Positions 32,087-40,543 of a stretch of 64,000 nucleotides of DNA are shown piece by piece. The stretch's first letter is position 1. Each line of letters begins with the position of its first letter. The DNA is taken from the NCBI GenBank assembly GCA_035441325.1, contig DAOROA010000024.1, positions 1 to 64,000 of the forward strand, given 5' to 3'. The translations under genes were made by a program, and so were the position numbers. Source of the stretch: Competibacter_A sp002352125 (lineage in GTDB: Bacteria; Pseudomonadota; Gammaproteobacteria; Competibacterales; Competibacteraceae). Below the pieces are notes generated by a model. It searched no databases, was not told the origin of the DNA, and worked only from the letters and a program-made list of their open reading frames with translations.

Positions 32087-34375
32087 ATGACGCGCTCTGA
32101 TCATAGCGATGACGACTTGAACCAAGCTCGGTCGGTCGACGACCAACTCGGCCACGATGCCGCCTTGCTACACGAGGGATGCCACCCCGACCCATTTACC
32201 GTGCTGGGTCGCCACGGTCGCGGCGAACGTGCGGTGATCCGCGCGTTTTTACCCGGTGCCCAGCAGGCCGAGCTAGCCGATATCGGCCAGCCTCTTCGGC
32301 GTTTGGCCGGTACTGACTTGTTCGAATGGCAAGGCGCTGCCGATGCGTTACCCACGCGCTATCGGCTGGCGTGGATCGATGCCAGCGGCCGGGAGCGCGT
32401 GGCTTATGATCCTTATGGATTCCCCTCGCAGTTAAGCCTATACGATCTGCATCTGTTCAACGAGGGGCGCCATCTGCACGCTTACCGTGTGTTGGGGGCG
32501 CACCTGCGGTCGGTTGACGGTATCGCCGGAGTCTTATTTTCGGTTTGGGCGCCGAACGCCGAGCGGGTCAGCGTTGTGGGCGACTTCAACGATTGGGATG
32601 GCCTGCATCATCCGCTGCGTCGGCGTGGTCACGTATGGGAGTTGTTCGTGCCCGAAGCCGTCGCGGGAACGCGTTATCAGTTCGAAATCCGCGTTCGAGG
32701 AACGGGTGAGCTGTTGCGCAAGAGCGATCCTTACGGCCGTTGCTTCGAGCTGCGACCGGCCGTTGCCTCGATCGTCGTCGGCAACGCCGCGTATTCTTGG
32801 CGCGATGAAGTTTGGATGTCGCGGCGGCGGCGGCAAAATTGGTCCCAGGCGCCACTATCTATCTACGAGGTGCATCTTGGCTCTTGGCAGCGGAATAACG
32901 GTGAGTACCTCTCCTACCAGGAACTGGCGCACCGGCTGGTCGCGTATGTCGTCTCGCTCGGTTTCACGCACATCGAGTTGATGCCGATCACCGAGCATCC
33001 GTTGGATGCGTCTTGGGGTTATCAGCCGACCGGTTATTTTGCCCCGACCAGCCGGTATGGCACTTTGAACGATTTCCGCCAGTTTGTGGATTATTGCCAC
33101 CAAGCCGGCATCGGTGTGATTTTGGATTGGGTACCTGGCCATTTTCCCAAAGACGCTCATGGCCTGGCACGGTTCGACGGTACGCATCTTTACGAGTACG
33201 AGGATCCGACTCGCCGCGAACATCGTGGTTGGGGAACCTTGGTTTTCGATTACGGCCGTAACCAAGTAAAAAATTTTCTGTTGGCCAGCGCTTGTTTTTG
33301 GCTAGAAGAATGTCATCTGGATGGCTTGAGAGTCGATGCCGTCGCGTCCATGCTGTATTTGGATTATGCGCGCGAGTCTGGCGAATGGGTGCCCAACCCT
33401 TTTGGTGGAAACGAAAATCTGGAGGCGATCGCATTCGTGCGCGAGCTGAACGAAATCGTCCACCGTCGTTTTCCGGGCGTGTTGATGATCGCCGAGGAAT
33501 CCACTGCTTGGCCGCTGGTCACTCGGCCTTCTTGGATGGGCGGTCTGGGGTTCGGCATGAAATGGAACATGGGTTGGATGCACGATACGCTGGAGTATCT
33601 AGCCCTCGATCCGGCTCTGCGCCGCTACCATCACGAGCTGCTGACCTTCGGATTGCTGTACGCCTTTACCGAAAATTTCATGTTGCCTCTGTCGCACGAT
33701 GAAGTGGTTCACGGCAAAGGGTCGCTGTTTGCGCGGATGCCGGGAGATCGACGCCAGCGCTTCGCCAGCTTGCGCTTGCTCTATGTCTACATGTGGACTT
33801 ATCCGGGCAAGAAATTTCTGTTCATGGGTGGCGAGCTTGCTCAAGAGCGGGAGTGGAGTTATGACTGGGCGCTGGACTGGGAATTGCTAGGTCAACCGGA
33901 ACACCGGGGTATCCAGTCGTTGATTCGCGATCTGAACGGTTTGTATCGGTCTTTGGCGGGCCTTCATGTTTATGAATTTACTCAGGAAGGCTTCGAATGG
34001 TTGGATTGTCGCGATGCCACTCAGTCGATCGTGGTTTATTTGCGTTGCAGCGGCAATCATCAAGTCGTGATAGTTGTGTTCAATTTTGCGGCGATGGCGC
34101 GTTTTGGTTATCGCGTTGGTGTGCCGTTGCCTGGCTTATATCGAGAGGTGCTAAATTCGGATGCGCTCCGCTACGGTGGTGGTGGTAGCGCCAATGGCGA
34201 TATTTGTGCCGTTCCGGTATTTCACATGGGGCAGCCTTGTTCGCTGGTGGTAGATTTGCCTCCGCTGACGGGTGTGATACTCGTGCCCGATGCGGTGGAC
34301 CTTAGCGAAGCGGGATCGGGTGGAGTTTGTCGTGAAGCTGCAGCAGTTGCGTTATCTGACGGCTATCGTTCGTAA
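32087..34375 (+). CDS. glgB: 1,4-alpha-glucan branching enzyme
   Basis: A GH13 enzyme of 762 residues that introduces alpha-1,6 branches into glycogen. An N-terminal domain (HPDPFTVLGRHG) and a CBM48 module (FSVWAPNAERVSVVGDFNDW) precede the barrel. Catalytic residues lie in GLRVDAVASMLYLDY (nucleophile Asp), IAEESTAWP (Glu) and LSHDEVVHGKGS. The ATG at 32087 is taken as the start; an open reading continues back to a TTG at 32012, but the family N terminus does not need it. Its last 44 bp overlap cysB in another frame. Confidence 0.95.
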   Translation: MTRSDHSDDDLNQARSVDDQLGHDAALLHEGCHPDPFTVLGRHGRGERAVIRAFLPGAQQAELADIGQPLRRLAGTDLFEWQGAADALPTRYRLAWIDASGRERVAYDPYGFPSQLSLYDLHLFNEGRHLHAYRVLGAHLRSVDGIAGVLFSVWAPNAERVSVVGDFNDWDGLHHPLRRRGHVWELFVPEAVAGTRYQFEIRVRGTGELLRKSDPYGRCFELRPAVASIVVGNAAYSWRDEVWMSRRRRQNWSQAPLSIYEVHLGSWQRNNGEYLSYQELAHRLVAYVVSLGFTHIELMPITEHPLDASWGYQPTGYFAPTSRYGTLNDFRQFVDYCHQAGIGVILDWVPGHFPKDAHGLARFDGTHLYEYEDPTRREHRGWGTLVFDYGRNQVKNFLLASACFWLEECHLDGLRVDAVASMLYLDYARESGEWVPNPFGGNENLEAIAFVRELNEIVHRRFPGVLMIAEESTAWPLVTRPSWMGGLGFGMKWNMGWMHDTLEYLALDPALRRYHHELLTFGLLYAFTENFMLPLSHDEVVHGKGSLFARMPGDRRQRFASLRLLYVYMWTYPGKKFLFMGGELAQEREWSYDWALDWELLGQPEHRGIQSLIRDLNGLYRSLAGLHVYEFTQEGFEWLDCRDATQSIVVYLRCSGNHQVVIVVFNFAAMARFGYRVGVPLPGLYREVLNSDALRYGGGGSANGDICAVPVFHMGQPCSLVVDLPPLTGVILVPDAVDLSEAGSGGVCREAAAVALSDGYRS

Positions 34376-35306
34376 TAACCTGAATATTTCTGCGGCGGCG
34401 GATAGTTTGTATACCTCACAGCCGGGCATCAGCAAACAGTTGCGCCTTTTGGAGGAGGAATTGGGGGTAGAGCTGTTTGGCCGTAATGGCAAACATTTGA
34501 CCGAGGTGACTCCTGTTGGCCGGCAAATTATCGCGAAAGCCGAAAATATCTTGCGCGAAGTCAACAATATTCAAATGTTGGCCGAAGAGTATCGCGATGA
34601 CCGGCGCGGCGATCTCTCTATCGCGACAACGCATACTCAAGCTCGCTATGCTTTGCCACCTGTGATCAAAGCTTTTCGGGAGCGCTATCCGGCCGTCAAC
34701 TTGCAGGTTCATCAAGGTTCGCCGGCTCAGATTGCTGAATTGGTGCAGTCGGGTGAGGTGGATTTTGCGATTGCTACCGAGTCCCTAGAGCTGTTCGAAG
34801 ACTTGGTGATGCTACCCTGTTACGTTTGGCAGCGTTGCGTGCTGGTGCCGTGTGGTCATCCGCTGGCGGCGCTGGGCCGTTTGACTTTGCAGGATGTTGC
34901 CCGGTACCCGCTAGTGACTTATGTATTTGGTTTTACTGGCCGGTCTCAATTGGATGAGGCGTTTCGCGATGTGCAGCTCAAGCCGGTCGTGGCATTTACC
35001 GCGACCGATGCGGACGTCATCAAGACCTATGTCCGTTTGGGCATGGGAGTCGGTATCGTTGCCCGCATGGCCTACGATTCACAGCAAGATCAAGATTTGG
35101 TGCGGTTGGATGCTGGTCATCTTTTTGCAGCGAATGTGACTAAGATTGGCTTTAGGCGTGGCATGTTTCTGCGCTGTTATATGTACGATTTCGTGGAATT
35201 GTTCGCTCCGCATTTATTGCGGGAGCGCGTGCAGATGGCGGAACGTCTACAATCTTCCGATGAGGTGATTGCCATGTTTGATGGCTTGGAGTTGCCGGTG
35301 CGTTGA
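34332..35306 (+). CDS. cysB: CysB-type LysR transcriptional regulator
   Basis: A LysR-family activator of sulfate assimilation genes that in CysB responds to N-acetylserine. It has 324 residues from a GTG at 34332, exactly the length of E. coli CysB, and the family start MKLQQLRYL is matched by VKLQQLRYL. TGGAG lies 7 bp before the GTG. Residues 1-60 form the helix-turn-helix (NISAAADSLYTSQPGISKQLRLLEEELG). The rest is the periplasmic-binding-like effector domain. The sulfate permease genes cysTWA lie 3.5 kb downstream. The start is nested in the end of glgB. Confidence 0.92.
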   Translation: MKLQQLRYLTAIVRNNLNISAAADSLYTSQPGISKQLRLLEEELGVELFGRNGKHLTEVTPVGRQIIAKAENILREVNNIQMLAEEYRDDRRGDLSIATTHTQARYALPPVIKAFRERYPAVNLQVHQGSPAQIAELVQSGEVDFAIATESLELFEDLVMLPCYVWQRCVLVPCGHPLAALGRLTLQDVARYPLVTYVFGFTGRSQLDEAFRDVQLKPVVAFTATDADVIKTYVRLGMGVGIVARMAYDSQQDQDLVRLDAGHLFAANVTKIGFRRGMFLRCYMYDFVELFAPHLLRERVQMAERLQSSDEVIAMFDGLELPVR

Positions 35307-35324
35307 AGTAATGGCAGGTAAAGA

Positions 35325-35337
35325 GATGATGACATAA
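35325..35337 (+). repeat. Recurrent 13-bp motif GATGATGAYATAA, copy C, upstream of tus-like gene
   Basis: The plus strand reads GATGATGACATAA, 18 bp after the cysB stop and 35 bp before the tus-like start codon. Its orientation is opposite to copies A and B. In E. coli TerB lies just upstream of tus and lets Tus repress its own gene, so the position supports a Ter-like role (inference). Confidence 0.7.
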
Positions 35338-35372
35338 TATCAACAAAGCGTTGAAACGAACGGATCGACAAA

Positions 35373-36272
35373 ATGCAAGCACACGATTCGTCGGCGATTT
35401 CTTTGCGAACCGAGCTGTTGATTAGCTTCGAGGTGTTGCTTGAGCGTTTGGATGTATTTTGCGCGAGCATCCGTCGAAATCTGGAATTGCCAGCTTGGGT
35501 ATCACGTACCGAATTTGAGCTAGCCGAAGGGCTTGACATGCGGACCAAGGCCATTCGGCTTTATCGCGCTCTTTGGTATGAAGAAAACCAGGATGGTCGA
35601 GAAACGCTGACTTGCCCCGGTGTCGTCGGCGCCGATCCGGACGCCTTGGCCGCCGCTCACGCTTGTAACCTTGCCAAAAATAGCTTCAAAACGGCTGTCT
35701 TGGCGCTGAAAGCGCTGGGTCGGATCGAAGCGAATGCGGCGATGGCCGACCTGCATCGACGCCAAGAGACCGTCGCGCTGGCAATGCGGCGCATGGGCGC
35801 TGCTCGCCTCAACCTCAAGCAAGCTTATCGGCACATTCCGCTGCTCGAACAGCGGCCGCTGAAGATCGGCTTCACCTGGTCCAAGCAAGGCAGGGTAATC
35901 CAGCGGACCAGTGTGGCCGCTGCCCGGCGCTTGTTGGAGCAGCGGGTCGAGACTCCGCAGATCCATTTGGAGTTGCAGCGGTTGGCGGAAATCCGCGGTG
36001 ATGAAATGCTGGCGCGCATCCGTAGCGTTTGTCCGCACCTGCGCGCCAATATCGTTTTTGCTGCGAGCGAGGGCGCAGTACAGCGTCGGCTCATGCAAGC
36101 TCCTCTGCCTATTCTCGTACCGCTACGGCTTGGCGAAAACCTACCCGAGTTTGTGGCAGTGGCGCCGGAACCGCCGGTTAATTCCCGGTTGCGGCGGGCT
36201 GACGTTCGGATCGAAGACGAACCCTTGTTGCCTTCGGTTCGCGTTCATCGTTACCGCGATCCTTATCGGTAG
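35373..36272 (+). CDS. tus: Tus-like DNA replication terminus site-binding protein
   Basis: A 299-residue protein resembling E. coli Tus (309 residues) along its length, by memory alignment. CPGVVGADPDALAAAHACN parallels the LPGVL region. LNLKQAYRHIPLLEQRPLKI and FTWSKQGRVIQ parallel LNAYRTLTVLHDP and RFGWANKHIIK. The C-terminal pattern PLPILVPL followed by LLPSVRVHRY matches PLIALI and LRLIIPRLHLY. Tus binds Ter sites as a monomer and blocks replication forks from one side. This copy is flanked on both sides by the 13-bp motif (35325, 36283). Function is inferred from family and context. A plasmid-derived Ter protein is the main alternative. Confidence 0.72.
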   Translation: MQAHDSSAISLRTELLISFEVLLERLDVFCASIRRNLELPAWVSRTEFELAEGLDMRTKAIRLYRALWYEENQDGRETLTCPGVVGADPDALAAAHACNLAKNSFKTAVLALKALGRIEANAAMADLHRRQETVALAMRRMGAARLNLKQAYRHIPLLEQRPLKIGFTWSKQGRVIQRTSVAAARRLLEQRVETPQIHLELQRLAEIRGDEMLARIRSVCPHLRANIVFAASEGAVQRRLMQAPLPILVPLRLGENLPEFVAVAPEPPVNSRLRRADVRIEDEPLLPSVRVHRYRDPYR

Positions 36273-36282
36273 GTTTGAGTTC

Positions 36283-36295
36283 GATGATGACATAA
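36283..36295 (+). repeat. Recurrent 13-bp motif GATGATGAYATAA, copy D, just after tus-like gene
   Basis: The plus strand reads GATGATGACATAA, 11 bp past the stop codon of the tus-like gene and about 170 bp before glgX. It has the same orientation and the same GAC variant as copy C, which lies on the other side of the gene. Confidence 0.7.
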
Positions 36296-36468
36296 AATCC
36301 CTCTTGTTTTTTCTTGGCAGTCCCGTTCAAAGAAATGTCCTAAACTGGTGAGAATTCGCCGAGGCTTCCGCGCCAACTTTGCGTTTTCGGCGGTTCAATG
36401 CCTATTCCTTCGCGTTTTCGAATCGCACGCTTTCGTTCACCTAACAACTTTTCAGGAGCACCAACGTT

Positions 36469-38610
36469 ATGTCATCGCGCGCTCGTGTATGGCCGGGTAA
36501 ACCATACCCTCTCGGTGCGACGTGGGACGGCAAAGGCGTCAATTTTGCGCTCTTCTCTGCCCATGCCGAAAAAGTCGAACTGTGCCTATTCGATTCCTCC
36601 GGCCAGCGCGAGATCGAACGTCTGACGCTTCCCGAAAACACCGACCAGATCTGGCACGGTTACATACCCGGCCTCTGGCCGGGCACTTTATATGGCTACC
36701 GCGTTTCTGGACCCTACGAACCTCAGCTCGGCCACCGTTTCAACCATCATAAGCTGCTGCTCGATCCCTACGCCAAGCAGTTTTACGGAACGTTGCACCT
36801 GCGAGACGAACATTGCGGTTACCAAGTCGGCCACCACAATGCCGACTTGTCTTTCGATACCCGCGATAACGCTCGCGAAATGCTGAAATGCGTGGTGGTG
36901 GATACCAGCTTCAATTGGGAGGGAGACCGTCCGCCCGAAATTCCTTGGACGCGGACGCTGATCTACGAAACCCACCCTCGCGGTTTTACCGTCCGTCACG
37001 AAGGGATTCCCCATCATCTGCGTGGCACTTTCGCCGGTCTCGCCCACCCGGAAATCGTCAAATACCTTCGGTCGCTCGGCATCACCGCCGTGGAACTGAT
37101 GCCGGTTCACGCTTTCGTGGATGATCGATTCCTCGTCGATCGCGGCCTGCGCAATTACTGGGGCTATAGCACCTTGTGCTTTTTTGCCCCGGAACCGCGC
37201 TATTTGAGCAGCGGCGATCTGGCCGAATTCAAAACCATGATCAAGCGGTTGCACGATGCCGATATCGAGGTATTGCTGGACGTGGTCTACAACCACACCG
37301 CCGAAGGAGACCAAATGGGGCCAACCCTCAGTTTCCGGGGTATCGACAATGCTTCCTACTATCGGCTGCGGCACGACGACCGCCGCTACTACATCAACGA
37401 CACCGGCTGCGGCAACACGCTGAACCTCACGCATCCCCGGGTCTTGCAGATGGTGATGGACAGCCTGCGTTATTGGGTCGACGAAATGCACGTAGACGGC
37501 TTCCGCTTCGACCTGGCGGTAACGCTGGGCCGCGAGGAGCACGGCTATGACCGCGGGGGCGGTTTCTTCGACGCGATTCGCCAAGACCCTGCTCTCTCGG
37601 GGGTCAAGGTCATCGCCGAGCCCTGGGATATCGGTCCCGGTGGCTACCAGCTCGGCGGTTTTCCGGCTGGCACCGCCGAATGGAACGACCGCTTCCGCGA
37701 CACCACTCGCCGGTTCTGGCGCGGAGACGACGGCATGTTGGCCAGGCTGGCTCCCAATTTGCTAGCTTCCAGCGACCTGTTCGAACACGATTGCCGGCGA
37801 CCTTGGGCGAGCGTCAACTACATCGCCAGCCACGACGGTTTCACTTTGGCCGATCTAGTCAGCTACAACGAGCGCCACAACGAAGCCAACAGCGAAAACA
37901 ACCGCGACGGCCACCCTTCCAACTTCAGCAACAACCACGGTGTCGAAGGACCGACCAGCGACCCGGCCATCCAACAAATCCGCCAGCGCCAACGTCGCAA
38001 CATGCTGGCCACCACCCTACTGGCCCAAGGCACGCCCATGCTGTTGGCCGGCGACGAATTCGGCCGCAGCCAACGCGGCAACAACAACGCCTACTGTCAG
38101 GATAACGATGTCAATTGGTTGAACTGGCAAGATATTCCGCCAGAAGAACAAGAGTTCCTGGATTTCGTTCGCCGCCTGATCAACCTGCGCCGCGAACACC
38201 CTGTATTGCGTCGCCATCGCTTCCTGCACGGCAACCAAGTTTCGAAGACGACCGGATTGCGCGACATCGAATGGATCAGTCCCGGTGGAGGCGCCTTGAG
38301 CGACTACCACTGGCAGGAACCCAAGGCTCGCTGCTTTGGCATACTGTTGGCCGGCGACGCCGGCGAGTACTTCACCGCCGACGGCTACCCCGAAATCGAC
38401 GATACGCTTCTCCTCATCTTCAACGCTAGCCCCACCGCGCTACCATTTCGCATGCCCGCGGTTCGTGGTGCGAGCCACTGGCGCTGTTTGCTCGACACCT
38501 CGCGGCCTCAAATGGCGACCGGCGAGCTACTGGCAAATATCGGCGACGACTTCCAGATGGAATCCTGGGCGACAACTGTTTTTGCTCTGGTGATGGAGGA
38601 CTCCGATTGA
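36469..38610 (+). CDS. glgX: Glycogen debranching enzyme (isoamylase type)
   Basis: A GH13 isoamylase-type debranching enzyme of 713 residues that cleaves alpha-1,6 branches, normally of limit dextrins left by phosphorylase. CBM48 is at the N terminus (GKPYPLGATWDGKGVNFALF). The barrel motifs are DVVYNHTAEGDQMGPTLSFR, GFRFDLAVTLGREEHGYD (Asp nucleophile), VIAEPWDIGPGGYQLGGFP (Glu) and YIASHDGFTLADLVSYNERH. CAGGAGCACC precedes the ATG. It lies apart from glgC/glgB, with cysB and the tus-like gene between. Confidence 0.96.
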   Translation: MSSRARVWPGKPYPLGATWDGKGVNFALFSAHAEKVELCLFDSSGQREIERLTLPENTDQIWHGYIPGLWPGTLYGYRVSGPYEPQLGHRFNHHKLLLDPYAKQFYGTLHLRDEHCGYQVGHHNADLSFDTRDNAREMLKCVVVDTSFNWEGDRPPEIPWTRTLIYETHPRGFTVRHEGIPHHLRGTFAGLAHPEIVKYLRSLGITAVELMPVHAFVDDRFLVDRGLRNYWGYSTLCFFAPEPRYLSSGDLAEFKTMIKRLHDADIEVLLDVVYNHTAEGDQMGPTLSFRGIDNASYYRLRHDDRRYYINDTGCGNTLNLTHPRVLQMVMDSLRYWVDEMHVDGFRFDLAVTLGREEHGYDRGGGFFDAIRQDPALSGVKVIAEPWDIGPGGYQLGGFPAGTAEWNDRFRDTTRRFWRGDDGMLARLAPNLLASSDLFEHDCRRPWASVNYIASHDGFTLADLVSYNERHNEANSENNRDGHPSNFSNNHGVEGPTSDPAIQQIRQRQRRNMLATTLLAQGTPMLLAGDEFGRSQRGNNNAYCQDNDVNWLNWQDIPPEEQEFLDFVRRLINLRREHPVLRRHRFLHGNQVSKTTGLRDIEWISPGGGALSDYHWQEPKARCFGILLAGDAGEYFTADGYPEIDDTLLLIFNASPTALPFRMPAVRGASHWRCLLDTSRPQMATGELLANIGDDFQMESWATTVFALVMEDSD

Positions 38611-38704
38611 GCTGCGCATTTCAGATCGTATAATTATATAAATATCATCAAATATTCTTTTTTCTTCTTTAGGATGGCGCTTATAGTCGCGACCTTCTGG
38701 TCTG

Positions 38705-38722
38705 GACCGGTCGCGACCGGTC
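38705..38722. promoter_or_regulatory. 18-bp perfect palindrome upstream of cysT
   Basis: GACCGGTCGCGACCGGTC is a perfect inverted repeat in the glgX-cysT gap, about 115 bp before the cysT start. A related GTCGCGACC occurs some 20 bp earlier. It could be an operator, or a stem formed after the glgX transcript, since GCTTTCCTTT follows. Its factor is unknown, and it does not look like a CysB site. Confidence 0.4.
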
Positions 38723-38836
38723 GCTTTCCTTTGCCCTTGCTCGCGGAGCCTCAACCTTGCGCGTCGTAACCTTACCCCATCCCGAAATCGGGTCGTCAGC
38801 GCCACGCCCCTTTAGTCGTTGCGCGGGTCGCCTCGC

Positions 38837-39667
38837 ATGACGTTTCGGTTTCGTCAACCAAGCGTTCTGCCTGGATTTGGTCTAACGCTTGGCTTTGCGC
38901 TCGGCTATCTTGGCTTGATCGTACTGATCCCGCTGGCAATGGCTTTCCTGCAAGCGTTTCGGTTGAGCTGGGACGAGTTTTGGCAGATCGTGCTGGCACC
39001 CCGGGTATTGGCTTCGTATCGGCTGACTTTTGGCGCCTCGTTTCTGGCCGCTGCCCTGAACGCTGGTTTCGGTCTGGTCGTTGCCTGGGTTTTAGTCCGC
39101 TACAGCTTTCCCGGCAAACGATTGATCGACGCCCTGGTGGACTTGCCGTTCGCCCTGCCAACCGCCGTGGCCGGCATCACCCTGACCACGCTTTACTCCA
39201 GCAACGGCTGGATCGGTCAGTATCTCAAACCGCTCGGCGTCAAGGTCGCCTTCACGCCGCTGGGAATCGTCGTCGCCCTGGTCTTTATCGGCCTACCGTT
39301 CGTGGTCCGCACCGTGCAGCCGGTGCTGGAAGATCTGGAGACGGAGGTCGAGGAAGCGGCCGCCAGCCTGGGGGCGGATCGTTGGCAAATATTCCAGCAC
39401 GTCATTTTCCCGGCGATTCGTCCGGCGTTGTTGACTGGCTTTACGCTCGCCTTCGCCCGCGCTATCGGCGAGTACGGCTCGGTGATCTTCATCGCCGGCA
39501 ACCTGCCGATGGTTTCGGAAATCACCCCTTTGCTGATTGTTGGCAAGCTGGAACAGTACGACTACAAAGGTGCGGCGGCGGTATCGGTGGTCATGCTGAT
39601 GATCTCCTTCGTCCTGCTGCTGCTGATCAACCTGCTCCAGCGATGGAGCCGCATGCGGCGCGATTGA
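38837..39667 (+). CDS. cysT: Sulfate/thiosulfate ABC transporter permease CysT
   Basis: One of two inner-membrane permeases of the sulfate importer, 276 residues, with six predicted helices. PSVLPGFGLTLGFALGYLGL at the start matches CysT. The EAA loop is EAAASLGADRWQIFQHVIFP. The ATG at 38837 is used rather than a TTG six codons earlier. cysW begins 3 bp after it. No sulfate-binding protein gene (cysP or sbp) is next to it. Confidence 0.94.
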   Translation: MTFRFRQPSVLPGFGLTLGFALGYLGLIVLIPLAMAFLQAFRLSWDEFWQIVLAPRVLASYRLTFGASFLAAALNAGFGLVVAWVLVRYSFPGKRLIDALVDLPFALPTAVAGITLTTLYSSNGWIGQYLKPLGVKVAFTPLGIVVALVFIGLPFVVRTVQPVLEDLETEVEEAAASLGADRWQIFQHVIFPAIRPALLTGFTLAFARAIGEYGSVIFIAGNLPMVSEITPLLIVGKLEQYDYKGAAAVSVVMLMISFVLLLLINLLQRWSRMRRD

Positions 39668-39670
39668 GAC

Positions 39671-40543
39671 ATGAACGATTCGCGCCGTACTTTCTCGTCT
39701 AACACCGTTACCGAGCCCCCTCTCATCCGTAGCATACTGCTCGGGGTGGCGCTCGTTTTCTTGGTCTTGTTTCTGTTCGTGCCCTTGGCGGCGGTGTTTT
39801 ACGAAGCCTTGCGCAAGGGCATCGGCGTTTACCTGGCTGCGATCACCGATCCCTACGCGCTATCCGCAATCCGCTTGACCCTGTTGAGCGTCGCCTGCGC
39901 CGTACCCCTGAATATGCTGTTCGGCATCGCCGCGGCCTGGGCTATCGCCAAGTTCGAGTTTCGAGGCAAGAGCGTCCTGATCACCTTGATCGATCTGCCT
40001 TTTGCGGTCTCGCCCGTCATCGCTGGCCTCATCTACGTGCTGTTGTTCGGCGCGCAAGGTTGGCTGGGGCCGTGGCTGGCGGCGCACGATTTCAAAATCA
40101 TCTTCGCCGTCCCCGGCATCGTCCTCGCCACCGTGTTCGTCACCGTGCCGTTCGTCGCTCGCGAACTCATTCCGTTGATGCAGGCGCAAGGCATCGAGGA
40201 AGAGGAAGCGGCGCTGGTGCTCGGCGCCAGCGGCTGGCTGACTTTCTGGCGCATCACGCTCCCTAACATCAAATGGGGCCTGCTGTACGGCGTAGTGCTC
40301 TGCACGGCCCGCGCCATGGGCGAATTCGGCGCGGTGTCGGTGGTGTCCGGCCACGTTCGCGGCCTGACCAATACCCTGCCGCTGCACGTCGAAATCCTTT
40401 ACAACGAATACCAGTTCGCCGCCGCTTTTGCCTGCGCGTCGCTGTTGACCCTGCTCGCGCTGGTGATACTCGCGATCAAGGCATTGATCGAGCGTCACAC
40501 CCTCTTGCGGCGGCGAGCTTCGACGCCCGGAGAAGTCGCATGA
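39671..40543 (+). CDS. cysW: Sulfate ABC transporter permease CysW
   Basis: The second permease of the sulfate importer, 290 residues, with hydrophobic helices and the EAA-type loop EEEEAALVLGASGWLTFWRI. FGIAAAWAIAKFEFRGKS and GEFGAVSVVSGHVRGLTNT are family hallmarks. It overlaps cysA by 4 bp (ATGA) and follows cysT by 3 bp, so the three are translationally coupled. Confidence 0.95.
   Translation: MNDSRRTFSSNTVTEPPLIRSILLGVALVFLVLFLFVPLAAVFYEALRKGIGVYLAAITDPYALSAIRLTLLSVACAVPLNMLFGIAAAWAIAKFEFRGKSVLITLIDLPFAVSPVIAGLIYVLLFGAQGWLGPWLAAHDFKIIFAVPGIVLATVFVTVPFVARELIPLMQAQGIEEEEAALVLGASGWLTFWRITLPNIKWGLLYGVVLCTARAMGEFGAVSVVSGHVRGLTNTLPLHVEILYNEYQFAAAFACASLLTLLALVILAIKALIERHTLLRRRASTPGEVA

Noticed and set aside
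38625..38655. Degenerate copy of the 13-bp motif after glgX (ATATCATCA next to TATAATTATA)
   Set aside because: Only nine bases match and the TTATR part is absent; it is AT-rich DNA where partial matches are expected.
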